Positions 11,060-21,235 of a stretch of 64,000 nt of DNA are shown here, one piece after another (the stretch's first letter is position 1; every line of letters starts with the position of its first letter). The position numbers were made by a program, and so were the translations under genes. This stretch comes from Geotrypetes seraphini. Taxonomy: Eukaryota > Chordata > Amphibia > Gymnophiona > Dermophiidae. The stretch is taken from NCBI RefSeq assembly GCF_902459505.1, contig NC_047084.1, positions 311,565,963-311,629,962 of the forward strand. The letters run 5' to 3'. Under the pieces are notes generated by a model, which saw only the letters and a program-made list of their open reading frames with translations, was not told the DNA's origin and did not search any database.

Positions 11060-11700
11060 TCTTTTATTGAACCTCAGATATGTAACCATTATTCCAAACA
11101 TAACATAACATAAATTATGTCTAAATTGTCATGACATTAGAAGTACATATGGAGTAGTTGCAGGTGATGCTTGGGACAGTTCTGATTGTGTTCGGTTTTA
11201 TGTGTGTTTTGAATAGAAGTGTTTTTATTTTTTGAAAGTTTTGTAGTCTGTGGTCGAAGTCAATAGGTTGTAGAGTTGGAGGTCAAGAGTTGCAGCTCGA
11301 ATGGCTATGAGGTTGTCGAACAGTTTTTTTCTTTTGACGCTTTTGGTTGGAGGGTGTGTGAATGGTGTGTGAGTTCTCCTATGTCTAGTTGAGGTGGATT
11401 TAATTAGTCAATTGTTCCAATAGGCTGGGCTGTCTCCATTTATTGCTTTAAATAGTAGGCAGGAAAATTTATGTGTATTCTCGCTTGTATTGGGAGCCAA
11501 TGTGAGTTGTGGTATATCTCTGTGATGTGGTCGAATTTATTCAGTGAGTAGACCAGTCTTAGGGCTGTGTTTTGTATTGTTTGTAGTTGTTTTATCATGG
11601 TTGTGGAATCTTGACTGTTTTTCTTCCATTTTCTTTCTAATTGTCTGTATTGTCTTTTTAGTAGGAGTAGTTCATTGTCGAACCATTTGTCAGATTTTCT
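11060..11700 (-). mobile_element. L2-type LINE C-terminal fragment
   Basis: The minus strand reads LQTIQNTALRLVYSLNKFDH followed by HWLPIQARI, typical of the L2-group ORF2 C-terminus. Its 3' end also occurs in the hAT copy at 44425-44790, so both hAT copies share this LINE piece. Confidence 0.55.
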
Positions 11701-11852
11701 ATGGATTCTGGTTTTGGTTTGTACAAAAAAAAGGGATAATGTAATAGGATTAATACTTTTTAATCCATGTATTTTTTTTTGAAAAATACCGGGAAAACCA
11801 TTACGTTCATATTAGTCTTTAACAGTAATGTGTTGCATTTCAGTTTCTGTTT

Positions 11853-12222
11853 TCAAGTCTTAGCTTCAGCAAATTTGTCAATGATTTCATCAAAATTGAT
11901 CTTCTTTGCATATTCATATTCAATGGACAGTATAGGTAAATTCATCAATCTATCATTGCTCATAGTTGATCGAAGAACACTTTTTATTAATTTTAATTTT
12001 GAAAAGTTTCTTTCACGTGAAGCAACAGATACACAAATAGTTAGGAAAAGTCTTAAACATAAGGATAAGTTTGGTACAGATTCATAAAAATCCCATTTCA
12101 TAATAAATTCTAGAAATTGCAAAACTGTCCATGCCTTTGTTTCTTTGGGATTCATTCCAGCAGCATTTAAATGTCTCCGCAGTCGAAAAATTTCCAGTAT
12201 GATATCTTCACCAGAAAAGCGA
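11853..12222 (-). pseudogene. hAT transposase C-terminal remnant
   Basis: The minus strand encodes FLTICVSVASRERNFSKLKL followed by IKSVLRSTMSNDRLMNLPIL, the dimerisation region of hAT transposases of the ZMYM1-like type. Only about 120 residues remain. The N-terminal DDE part is absent because the copy is truncated at the junction with the LINE. Confidence 0.75.
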
Positions 12223-12291
12223 GGGAGAGAACAACTCTCATTTCTGGATTGTTGGATGATAAGGGGGTGGAACATGGGGGAGGGGGGAACT

Positions 12292-12512
12292 TGTATGTTT
12301 TTTTTGTTTTGTTTTGTTTTTGTCCTAAACTAATATATATATATTTTTTTTTAATCATGTATGTATTATTGTATGTTAATTTTTGTTTTTAAAAGTACAA
12401 CATAAGTTAATTTATACATTACTACCCATGTTTTAATTATACGTTTAGTTGTATTGTACATCGCCTAGTAATTTAAAATAGGCGATACATTAAATATAAA
12501 TAAACTTGAAAC
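12292..12512 (+). mobile_element. L2-type LINE 3' tail inserted in LINE copy 2
   Basis: LINE copy 1 is continuous at gggaacttcagacaattgcg. In copy 2 about 220 bases separate 'aactt' from 'cagac'. The insert ends taaataaacttgaaactt, the 3' end also seen at 28970-29000. A repeated aactt at both borders is a short target duplication. Confidence 0.65.
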
Positions 12513-12757
12513 TTCAGACAATTGCATTGCGTTTTTTTCTAATCTGTATGCGCATAGGGATTGGGAGATGGGGGTGGCTCAGGAGTATTTGGGGTATTTG
12601 GATGGGGAGCTCCGGCAGGTGGATGGTGTGCATTTGGGACGGGTGTTGGAGGAGGGGGAATTTGACCAGGCGATGCAAACCTTGAATGGAGGAAAAGTTC
12701 CAGATTTGGATGGCCTGCCTTTGGAGTTTTATAGAGAGTTCTGGCCTCTTACTCTTC

Positions 12758-13413
12758 TGACAATCAAACCAGAAAGACTTGACATATATCTTACGGCTTG
12801 CACATCAAAAAGTTTTTTAACTTTAATGTACTGTTATTTAAGTTATAGAGCTCTCAGACACCCGCACTGTCTAATCAATAATGATTGTTCCAACAATCTT
12901 AGCAGGTTAGTAGTATCTTTCATCGAGCTCTATACTATGTGTGCAAAATTTTTGAAAAAAGTGCAACAGTGTGTAAACTTTTCTTATAAAGTGCCTGTGC
13001 TTGTAAACTTATCTTTGAAAGTGCCTGTGCCCTACGGGACCCGTTTCACCGTGATTCCGGCTTCATCAGGGGTCTGATATTAAGCATATAATCTATAAAA
13101 CATAAGAACAAAACCAAGTTTCAACTTATAATATTATTAAAATGCCAAAGATATATAAATCTATAAAAATGAGGTTACTTACTGAGCATCTCTACTTGCG
13201 TCGGCTTTAAGCAACAAAATGGCGCTGGCAGTGAAAGAACGCCGCGCATACGCTTTAAAAAAACCTTCATTAATTATTTATATACTTTTAAAGAGCCTAA
13301 TGCTTAATAGTATTAAAAATCAAATGAAAACATTAACATCATGAAAAATTGACTTGACACCATTAGAAAAATGAACCCCATTCTACAGTAGTATTCAAAC
13401 CGCTCGGTTTTAG
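12758..13413 (-). repeat. Penelope downstream pseudo-LTR
   Basis: This segment from tgacaatcaaaccag to gctcggttttaga recurs at 16343-16736 plus 17867-18128 with only scattered differences. It contains the ribozyme-like motif. The similarity of the two copies indicates a fairly young insertion. Confidence 0.85.
13038..13074 (-). ncRNA. Hammerhead-ribozyme-like motif in pLTR (copy a)
   Basis: Minus strand order: GACCC, CTGATGA, a GCCG/CGGT hairpin, GAAAC, GGGTC. CUGANGA and GAAA are the two invariant hammerhead boxes, and the final GTC is the usual cleavage triplet. GACCC and GGGTC can pair. Penelope-like elements are known to carry minimal hammerheads with very short stem III in their LTRs. 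The motif is recurrent and well placed, but activity is inferred only. Confidence 0.7.
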
Positions 13414-14046
13414 AGTTCCCAGTTTAAAGATCCAGCGTGATTCTCTTTGCAGAAGACGTCTTTGTCTATCCTCTCCCCGAGCAATAGTGATTTCTTTGTC
13501 TATGCAGAAACACTTCAAATCTTTGAATTTATGTTTCATTTGTAAACAATGATCCACCAAAGGAGCACTAAGCCTCTCATGTTTTAAATTGTATTTGTGT
13601 TCAATCATCCTTGTTTTAAATGGACGTGTTGATTTTCCCACTTATTACATGGGCAGACGATTACATAAATAATGTAGTCTATAGTACATGTTAAAAAATG
13701 TCTAATTGAATATGTTTTTGTTATCTTTATGATTCTTGAATTCTTTTATATTGACTGTTATTGAACAAATGGTGCACTTTCCACATTTGAAAAAACCCAA
13801 AGGGAGTGTCTTACTCTCAGTTCTGTAATCCAATTTGTTCATTGCAGGAGACAGTTCGTCTCTCAAATTCTTGTCTCTGGAGAACGCTATGCGCAAATCA
13901 ATATCCTTAAAAATTGGATTAGTTTTCATAATCTTCCAATTAGTTTTTAAGATGTTAGCCACCTCGTTGCCTTGTTTTAAATATTTTAATACACATGTCA
14001 TTGTTTCTTCAGTGTGATCAGTATTACTTTGATTCTTTTTCTCCAA
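13363..14046 (-). pseudogene. Penelope GIY-YIG endonuclease region (fossil)
   Basis: This region lies downstream of the RT on the minus strand. It shows a Cys-rich finger (FFKCGKCTIC), then IIYVIVCPC and GKSTRPFKTRMIEHK, then a long tail with EDRQRRLLQRESRWIFKLGT. This is the pattern of the GIY-YIG nuclease that nicks target DNA in canonical Penelope elements. It belongs to the same broken element as the RT. Confidence 0.8.
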
Positions 14047-14055
14047 TAACCATTC

Positions 14056-15549
14056 TCATTGGTAATATTTAGCCCTTTTAAAAGCTTTTTTCAATATTCT
14101 TTTAGGATAACCCCGAGCTTCCAGTTTTTTCATAAGGGATTTCGCACGATGATTGAAGCTCTTAGAGTTTGAACAATTACGTTTCAATCTCAAGAATTGC
14201 GAAAATGGTAAATTATTCTTTAGACTAACCGGGTGGCAACTATGGTAATTTAAGAAGGTGTTTCTGTCGGTAGGTTTTGTATACACATCAAATTCAAAAT
14301 GGTCATTCTCTTGTGTTATAAGCACATCCAAAAAATTGATTTGTGTATAAGAATGTTCTATTGTAAACTGTATATTTGTATCGCAACTATTTAGCCAGTA
14401 TAAAAAACTTTCTAGATCTTTCTCAGTACCCTTCCATAACATCAATATGTCGTCTAAAAATCTAAACCATCTCTTTATGTTGGTACTGAATGGAGAATTT
14501 TCTATCCAAGATGATTCAAAATCTGCCATAAACAAGTTGGCTACTGATGGAGCAAAAACTGCTCCCATGGCTACTCCTTTTTTCTGTTTAAAATACTGTT
14601 TATTGTACATGAAAAAATTCTCTTTCATAGTTAAACAGACCAAACTGTATAGAAACTCTGTGGGGATAGTATGTGGCCTGGCTCTTTTATCAAAAATCTT
14701 TTTTAATAATTGTAAAGCATCATCTTGTGGTATAGATGTGTAGAGTGAGCGTACATCTAAAGTCACTAATATGACTGGAAGCTCTTCTCCAGGAATTTCT
14801 TGTAATTTCACTATCAGATCTCTCGAATCTTGAATGTATGACTTGATGTTTGGGACCTCATACTTTAGGAATTCATCCAGAAATTTTGAAAGAGGTTCAA
14901 AAAGAGAACCCCTAGATGACATTGTGGGTCTCCCAGGAGGATCACCTTTATGTATTTTAGGTAATACGTAAAAGATTGGAGTCATTGGGAACTGTTTATT
15001 TAAAAACTTATGATCCCTCTTGGTCAAAAAACCTTCTTTTAAACCTGTATCTGTTAACCTTGATATTTGTTTTTGTAATCTCTTTGTTGGATTCAAAACT
15101 AATTTTTCATAAACTCCTTCTTCGTCTAGCTGTCTTACAATCTCACCATTATATTTACTTGTTTCTAACAGCACTATGGCCCCACCTTTATCAGCTTTCT
15201 TTATAGTGATGGATTTATCTGCTTTCAAGTTTTTTACAGCTATACGTTCTTCTTTACTTAAATTATCAAAATGGTGAGACTGTGTTTGTCCCCAAACTTC
15301 GATATCCTTAACTAAAGGATCTAAAGGAATCAGTGGTGACCAAGTGCTCTTTGGTGCTATTACTGTACGATCATAAGGAGTAACTTGTGATGAAAAATAA
15401 ATCTTTAATTGTAATTTTCTAATCAATTTTTCTAAGTCAATATTGAATTGGAATAAATCAAAGTTTTTAGAAGGCACAAAAGACAATCCATACGTTAATA
15501 CTTTAGTCTCTATAGGATTCAAACTACGTTGTGATAAATTAATCACCAC
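14056..15549 (-). pseudogene. Penelope reverse transcriptase region (fossil)
   Basis: An open stretch of 497 codons. It shows KKADKGGAIVLL, FYVLPKIHKGDPPGRP, TLDVRSLYTSIP (motif A), KKGVAMGAVFAPSVANLFM (motif B), WFRFLDDILMLW (motif C) and INFLDV. These are the hallmarks of Penelope RT, which is related to telomerase RT rather than to LINE RT. It is preceded by a short N-terminal region and followed by the endonuclease region. Confidence 0.92.
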
Positions 15550-16308
15550 TGATTGTTCTGTGTCTGGAAGCGCGTGTTGGGTCTCATCCGTTGACTTCCT
15601 CTTCTGCTTCTCTGATGGCCCCGTCTTGTTCCTAGGTCTCTTCTTAAAAAACGTGCCTGTCCATCCCCGCTAGATGTAGAATTAGTAGAAATCTCAGAAC
15701 TAGATAAATCAGTGTGATTAACAGCCTGGTTGTTATTGATGTTCATCCATGGATATACTTTATTGTTTAAATAGTCATATTCATCACGTTTCAATTTTCG
15801 TAGTATGTTTTTCTTCAAATTTTCTTTAAAACTTATCCATATCATCATTCAAGGATTTGAAATTATCTGTAAATTCCACTTCTGATACTTTTGATTTCAT
15901 ATCTGCAATGTCCGAATCTAGCTTAATCTTTTGTTCATTAATCACATTGTTACTGGTTTCAATTATTAAAAGCATGAGATCGAGAGCACACTTATTTAAA
16001 ATCTTGTTCCAAGTTTCCAAAAAATGAATATCTTCTTTAAAAATCTGAGGTGCTTTTAAAATACGCAGACCTCTTAGAATTCTCTCTTTCTTGCAGTATT
16101 CAATAAGTAAATCGCTATTGATTTCCATGCTAATAATAGATTTGTAGGACTTGTTCAAATCAGTCCATGCTGAAGAATGAACATCCATACTAGGTGTTAT
16201 GTCAAATTGTGTGGCAACATTTAATAGTTTGCCTGCTTTATCTGAAGGAAAGCTGAACACAGATTTCCAACCTTCATTCGCCATATTAATTGTAGTAAAT
16301 GTACTCAA
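15543..16308 (-). pseudogene. Penelope N-terminal region (fossil)
   Basis: The minus strand carries an open region beginning MSTFTTINMANEGWKSVFSF, helical in character. A basic, Ser/Asn-rich segment (RRGHQRSRRGSQRMRP) leads towards the RT. No known enzyme motif is seen. It is placed as the upstream part of the Penelope coding region by position only. Confidence 0.6.
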
Positions 16309-16621
16309 TCCGAATCAAATAGCAACAAGCCTCACTCATAAATGACAATCAAACCAGAAAGACTTGACATATATCTTACGGCTTGCACATCAAAAAGTTT
16401 TTTAACTTAATGTACTCTTATTTAAGTTATAGAGCTCTCAGACACCCGCACTGTCTAATCAATAATGATTGTTCCAACAGTCTTAGCAGGTTAGTAGTAT
16501 CTTTCATCGTGCTCTATACTATGTGTGCAAAATTTTTGAGAAAAGTGCAACAGTGTGTAAACTTTTCTTATAAAGTGCCTGTGCTTGTAAACTTATCTTT
16601 TAAAGTGCCTGTGCCCTACGG

Positions 16622-16658
16622 GACCCGTTTCACCGTGATACCGGCTTCATCAGGGGTC
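16622..16658 (-). ncRNA. Hammerhead-ribozyme-like motif in pLTR (copy b)
   Basis: Same layout as copy a: GACCC, CTGATGA, GCCG/CGGT hairpin, GAAAC, GGGTC. The only difference from copy a is one base in the hairpin loop, so the catalytic boxes and pairing are kept in both pLTRs. Confidence 0.7.
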
Positions 16659-16736
16659 TGATATTAGACATATAATCTATAAAACACAAGAACAAAACCA
16701 AGTTTCAACTTATAATATTTTTAAAACGCCAAAGAT

Positions 16737-17851
16737 CCGCCTGCGGGAATTTTTTGGATTTGATAATGAGGAGGTTTTATCGGTGTCGATGCTTTATAAG
16801 GGTTTGGGGAAGGTGGAAGCATGTAAGGATGTGAGTGTTTATCGTAGAGGCTGGGAAAAGGATTTGCAACTGTCTTTACAGGAGTGGGTTATTGTTGCGC
16901 AAATAGGGGATGTTCCCACCCTGACCCGTAGTGCGCCCCTGCAGGAATGCTACTATCAGGTGGTTTTTAGGGCTTATCTTACGCCTCGGCAGTATTATTA
17001 TTTTGGGGGTGCTGGGTCTAAGCTGTGTACTAAATGTGGGTCGGGAGACGGGACCTTTGGCCATATGTTCTGGGGGTGCCCGGTCATACAATCCTATTGG
17101 CAGGAGATTTTACAGTTTATGCGTACCGGGCTGGGTTTAGCATTGGAGGGCACACCGGATCAGCTGGTGTTGGATTTGGCTGGGGCTTATGGGTCGCTGG
17201 GTGGAATGCGTAAATTGTTATGCCGGAAGCTAGCCTTGGTGGCTCGGAAGGGTATTTTGAAATTTTGGATTTCTCCTGAGCCTCCAGGGTTTTGGCTTTG
17301 GAGGGGTGATGTGCATCAATTGGCCTGTTGGGAAGCCAGAGATGCAAGGGGCTCTAGGAAGGGGGGGGGGCAGAGATATTTGCAACTCTGGGATCCCTAT
17401 CTACAGCTCCTCCATCCCAGGGGGCGCAGTCTGCTCTTGAATGAGTTGCGCTGTTCGTAGCTCTTTGGGTTTGTTGTTGAGGTTGGGTGGTATATTTCTT
17501 CTTCTTTTTTTTTTTTTTTTTTTAATTTCTCCTCTTCTGGAAGTGGATGTTGGTGGGGGGAGGAACCGGGGGGTTGGGAGGGGTTACTTTCGGCTCTAGG
17601 AGCCTATGGGGGGGGCCGTGCTGTTTATGAGGCCCGGGGATTATCAGAGTCCAAATTCTCGGGCACTTTTCTAGTTGTTGGTTGTGCTTGACCTGCGGGC
17701 CCTTCTTTCTTTCTTTCTTTCTGTTCTTTGTGGATAGTTGTGGAAGGGGGGGGCTTGGGGGGGAGGTTTGGGGTTTGGGAGGATTGTTTTTGTTTCCGCT
17801 TTGTCATTGTGTATGGCACTTTTTCAATGCAAATAAAAATTGTTTTGACAC
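16737..17851 (+). mobile_element. 5'-truncated L1-type LINE in Penelope pLTR
   Basis: Flanked by a perfect 15-bp target duplication, taaaacgccaaagat, at 16722-16736 and 17852-17866. The sequence encodes the L1 ORF2 C-terminus, open from 16783 to 17460. It includes the Cys/His motif CTKCGSGDGTFGHMFWGCPV, a G-rich 3' UTR and the end aataaaaattgttttgacac. The 3' half is intact. It inserted after the Penelope element. Confidence 0.88.
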
Positions 17852-18176
17852 TAAAACGCCAAAGATATATAAATCTATAAAAATGAGGTTACTTACTGAG
17901 CAGCTCTACTTGCGTCGGCTTTAAGCAATAAAATGGCGTTGGCAGTGAAAGAACGCCGCGCGTGCGCTTTAAAAAAAACCTTCATTAATTATTTATATAC
18001 TTTTAAAGAGCCTAACGCTTAATAGTATTAAAAATCAAATGAAAACATTAACATCATAAAAAATTGACTTGACACCATTAGAAAAATGAACCCCATTCTA
18101 CAGTAGTATTCAAACCTCTCGGTTTTAGATTGTCATTTATGAGTGAGGCTTGTTGCCATTTGATTCGGATTAAGTA

Positions 18177-20022
18177 CTCTTACTCTTCTGAACACGGATT
18201 ATAAACTGTTGGCTAAGTGTTTGTTTTTTCGTCTACAGGGGGTGGTAGGTAGGCTTGTAGGGCCAGCTCAAACTTGTGGCATTCCAGGATGACACATAGT
18301 GGACAACCAGGCCTTGGTTAGGGATGTTCTCCTGTATTGTGAGGAGCGCTCACAGCCGGTCTGTGTTGTCTCTCTAGATCAAGAGAAGGCATATGATAGG
18401 GTTAATCGGTATTTCCTTTGGGCAGTTATGGCACAGATGGGGCTGGGAGGTTCCTTTATCGGGTGAGTGAAGGCCTTACTATTAGGAGATCATAGCCAGG
18501 TTCTGGTAGATGGGTTTGTCACAACGCAGTTTGAGGTTGAGACGGGGGTGAGGCAGGGCTGTCCTCTTTCCCCCTTGTTTTATGTTTTGGCTATAGAGCC
18601 TTTTGCGGCTGCTATTCGGAAGGAGCAGCGGATATGGGGTGTGCCTCTTCCGGGGGGAGGGGTTTTGGAGGCCCGTATTATGTTGTACATGGATGACATT
18701 ACTATTTTTTTTCGTGATAACGATTCTTTGAAGTGGATGGGGTGGCATTGCAGTAGATTTGCCAAGGCCTCTTCGTCCAAAATAAATATGAGGAAGAGTG
18801 AATGTTTGTACCTGAATTGGAGGGGTGGGTTGGTGAATTGGGGCTTGAGGGTGGTTACAGAGGGGATCAAGGTCTTGGGGTTGTTTTTTGGGAAACATAT
18901 GGTTAGCCTGAACTGGCAGCAGGCTGTGGAGCGACAACAAGGCAAGATTCGTCTTTGGCAATCCAGGAAGTTGACTTTGTCAGGGCGAATCTTGGTGGTC
19001 AAGAATGAACTGTTGCCCACTGTGCAGCATATAGCACCAGTATTTTCTATTGGAAAGGTGTATCTTCGAGTACTGAAGCATTTGATGTTTTGTTTTGTCT
19101 GGGGGGCGAAGATGGAGTGACTTAAACGGGAGGTGCTGTTTAGCCCTCCGGAGTGGGGGGGAGGAATGTGCCTGATTTGGAACTTAAATTTTTTAGTATG
19201 TTTGTGTCAGTATGTGTGAGAGCGGCGGTGGAGGTTAGGCGAGAAGACAGGTTGTGGACCTTCTTTGCGAGGTTGTACCTCCAGAGGTTTGTGTGTCTTC
19301 AGTGGGGACTTCAGTGGCAGCATAATGTTCCTCATGCAGATTCTTGCCCTTATGTGTATCAGGTAGCTAAAGATTGGATTCGCCACTATGAGTTGCGGGA
19401 TCTGCCTGTGGCTGGCTTATCGGCGAATGGGATAGAAATGGCTCTTTTGACAGGTAAATTGAAACTGTCCCCAATTGGGAAACTGAATGAGGATACCTGC
19501 AGAACGGTGTGGAAGAAGGTCAATGCATCTTATCTTTTGAATGCGCAAAAGGACCTTGCTTGGAATGCTGTGCATGAGTGTCTCCTGACAAGGGCATTTT
19601 TATACAAACGGAGATTGGTTCACACGGCAGAGTGCGTTTGGGAAGGATGTAGGGATGAGGAATCCCCTGCTCATCTCATTTGGCACTGTGGTGTAGCCCA
19701 GGATGTGTGGCGGAAGACAGCCTCATGGAAAAGAGGATTGAATCCAGATGTCTTGTTGTCAGCAGAAGGGGTGCTGTTTGGCCAGTTTGCCTCTCGGAGG
19801 TCAGAGCACCGTCTCTGGATCGGTGTTAACTGTTTGAAGGATGCCTTGTGGAGGGCACGGTGCTTGAAGCTGTGGAAATCGGTTACAATGGATACAGCCA
19901 TGATTTGTCAGCTCGGGAGGCATCTTTTGCTTGCATATGTGGTGCGTGACGGACATCAATAGTCTCTGGCAGATGCATATGCTGTTTGGCGTTGGCCTTT
20001 GATGCAGGCTTGGACTAGGTAA
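18177..20022 (+). pseudogene. LINE copy 2 ORF2, 3' part (RT end and C-terminus), broken
   Basis: This continues ORF2 after the Penelope insertion. It shows VVSLDQEKAYDRVN-like sequence near 18370, GVRQGCPLSPLFY, and YMDD at about 18690, then the thumb and C-terminal region ending AWTR at the TAA at 20020. The long open stretches are 18467-19120 and 19153-19962. An in-frame stop precedes the first stretch and a frame change lies near 19120-19150. Confidence 0.85.
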
Positions 20023-20268
20023 CTGATTGGGAATGATTTGGTTCCATGGGGCTTCTCCTATCCCCTTTGCCGATTGGTTTGCTGAGTGTTGGGGGGGTTT
20101 GGTTTGCTGTTTGGCAGAGGGGGATTTGGGGGAGGGGGTTTGGTTAGGGGGAGGTAGGAGTTGGGCTTTGGGGCTCGTTTGTTGGAGGGGCCTTTATGTA
20201 TTGGTTTTGTGTATGTTTGTGTTATTTTGTGTTGTTGTATATTGGTGTTGGTAATAAAATTTTCTAGA

Positions 20269-20419
20269 GTATCTGTTCTTATCAGTTTAATATCTGATAT
20301 GTTCTCTATCTGAGGACCTTGTATAAAATGGATTTTTGGGACAGGGAGACGGAATTGGAGCTTGCTTCGTCCGCTCCACGCATCGACCTGGTATTGCAGT
20401 GCTTCCAGGTGCGGTGCAC
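20269..20419 (+). pseudogene. RNU2: U2 snRNA, 3' part, downstream of LINE copy 2
   Basis: gtatctgttcttatcag to ggtgcac matches U2 from about nt 35 to the end. It keeps tgatatgttctctatctgagga, the Sm-like ggatttttggg, and ctccacgcatcgacctggta unchanged from vertebrate U2. With 9237-9269 it forms the two halves of one interrupted U2 gene, 11 kb apart. Confidence 0.92.
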
Positions 20420-20443
20420 TTCCGCCTATGGAATATGAGAAGA

Positions 20444-20456
20444 GTTGAAAAACAGA
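20444..20456 (+). promoter_or_regulatory. snRNA 3' box-like element (second unit)
   Basis: gttgaaaaacaga lies 25 bases after the U2 end and fits the snRNA 3'-box pattern. It is conserved with the element at 8541. Confidence 0.6.
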
Positions 20457-20652
20457 GCTGTTTTTTTAGCGTGTGTGGTTTTTGTTTTTTGCTCTCATTT
20501 CTTATTTTTCTCAGGCAGGGCACCACTTTTTCTTTTCCATTCAGTCCCCACCGTGTTCTTTTCCGTCCTGTTTTTCTAGCAGGCGTGTGCTTATCCCCCA
20601 TCTAGAAGTTTTTGGTTTTGTTTTGTTTTTTAATTTTTCTTTCCCAACCAGC

Positions 20653-21235
20653 TGTTTAGTTGTTTGCTGCTGCAGAAAGAGCTTGGTTTTGAACCTCGTC
20701 ATCTGGACTATCTCTTCACAACATTTCAAGTGTTGGAGCATTTTGTGGCAAGGTTGAGGAGTATGACAGAGAGCAAGGTATTAAAAAACTTTGTTTTTAC
20801 TACTTTGACCCGACCTGAGCGAAGGGTGGTGACTGTTATCATGTACAGCAAAGTTGTACATTATGAGGATGTGGCTACATGGCTACGACAGTACTGTCAA
20901 GTCATTCATGGTTTTGATGTTCGAGATGTAGATGGGAGTAAAGAGTGGGGCAAGAAAGTTTCATGTACAATTGAGATATGACCAAGTGGCAAAGGACTGG
21001 TTTCACATTCCATGTCAGATCCAGATCGTGGCCTGCCAGGGACATGTGTTTTATGTTGGTCAGCCCAAGACTTGTAGGAGATGTGGTGGGGAAGGACATT
21101 TTGCTAGAGATTGTGATCAGGACTATAATTGCGGCACTGTTGGGCATTTGTCACTCGATTGTACAGTGGAGAGGAAATGCATGTCAGAGGCATATGCTGT
21201 TTGGTGTTGCTATGCAAATGCATTCCTAAATTATG
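20653..21235 (+). mobile_element. Keno-like LINE copy 3, heavily truncated
   Basis: The U2 spacer breaks off at ttcccaaccagctg and LINE ORF1 sequence begins inside the gene (LLLQKELGFEPRHLDYLF). It continues through the first zinc knuckle (CRRCGGEGHFARDC). Near 21185 it jumps to a piece resembling the 3' end (gcatatgctgtttggtgttgc). Most of the element is deleted. No U2 sequence follows. Confidence 0.7.

Larger units (their letters stand above)
10617..12222. mobile_element. Truncated hAT element (same terminal family as 43708-47717)
   Basis: The left end cagtggcgtacctagggta matches the terminal inverted repeat of the hAT at 43708. The internal sequence ggcaccc...catcattttttgacacc and the following 'ttattgaacctca' segment are also shared. 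The right terminus is missing: at about 12222 the sequence returns to the LINE with a large piece of that LINE gone. It holds a CR1 tail, an L2 fragment and a transposase remnant, listed separately. Confidence 0.65.
16343..18128 (-). repeat. Penelope upstream pseudo-LTR, split by L1
   Basis: Second copy of the 650-base pLTR, present as 16343-16736 and 17867-18128, separated by a 1.1-kb L1 fragment. Outside it lies one arm of the 44-base inverted repeat. Confidence 0.85.
12761..18176 (-). mobile_element. Penelope-like element with two pseudo-LTRs (fossil)
   Basis: The element is flanked by a perfect 15-bp direct repeat, ctcttactcttctga, at 12746-12760 and 18177-18191. It reads on the minus strand: N-terminal region, Penelope reverse transcriptase, then a GIY-YIG endonuclease region. 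Pseudo-LTRs of about 650 bases lie at both sides, and the upstream one carries an L1 insertion. A 44-base inverted repeat (16307-16350 against 18128-18171) caps the upstream pLTR, as is usual for these elements. The endonuclease-bearing layout and vertebrate host suggest the Neptune group. It is broken by an insertion and a few small lesions, with long open stretches left. Confidence 0.88.
9270..20268 (+). mobile_element. Tx1-clade LINE, Keno-like, copy 2, splitting a U2 gene
   Basis: The element starts at acccatggggggagg directly after U2 nt 33 and ends aataaaattttctag directly before the U2 3' part. Both ends are therefore preserved and the insertion site lies inside the GUAGUA branch-site recognition sequence. 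The body is interrupted by a hAT fragment with a deletion (10617-12222), an L2-type tail (12292-12512) and a Penelope-like element (12761-18176). Compared with copy 1 it also lacks about 140 bases next to the Penelope insertion point. It is non-functional. Its U2 flank is closer to canonical U2 than that of copy 1. Confidence 0.88.

Noticed and set aside
8364-20419. Functional U2 snRNA gene
   Set aside because: Neither U2 copy is continuous. Each lacks its 5' third or is split by 11 kb of LINE.
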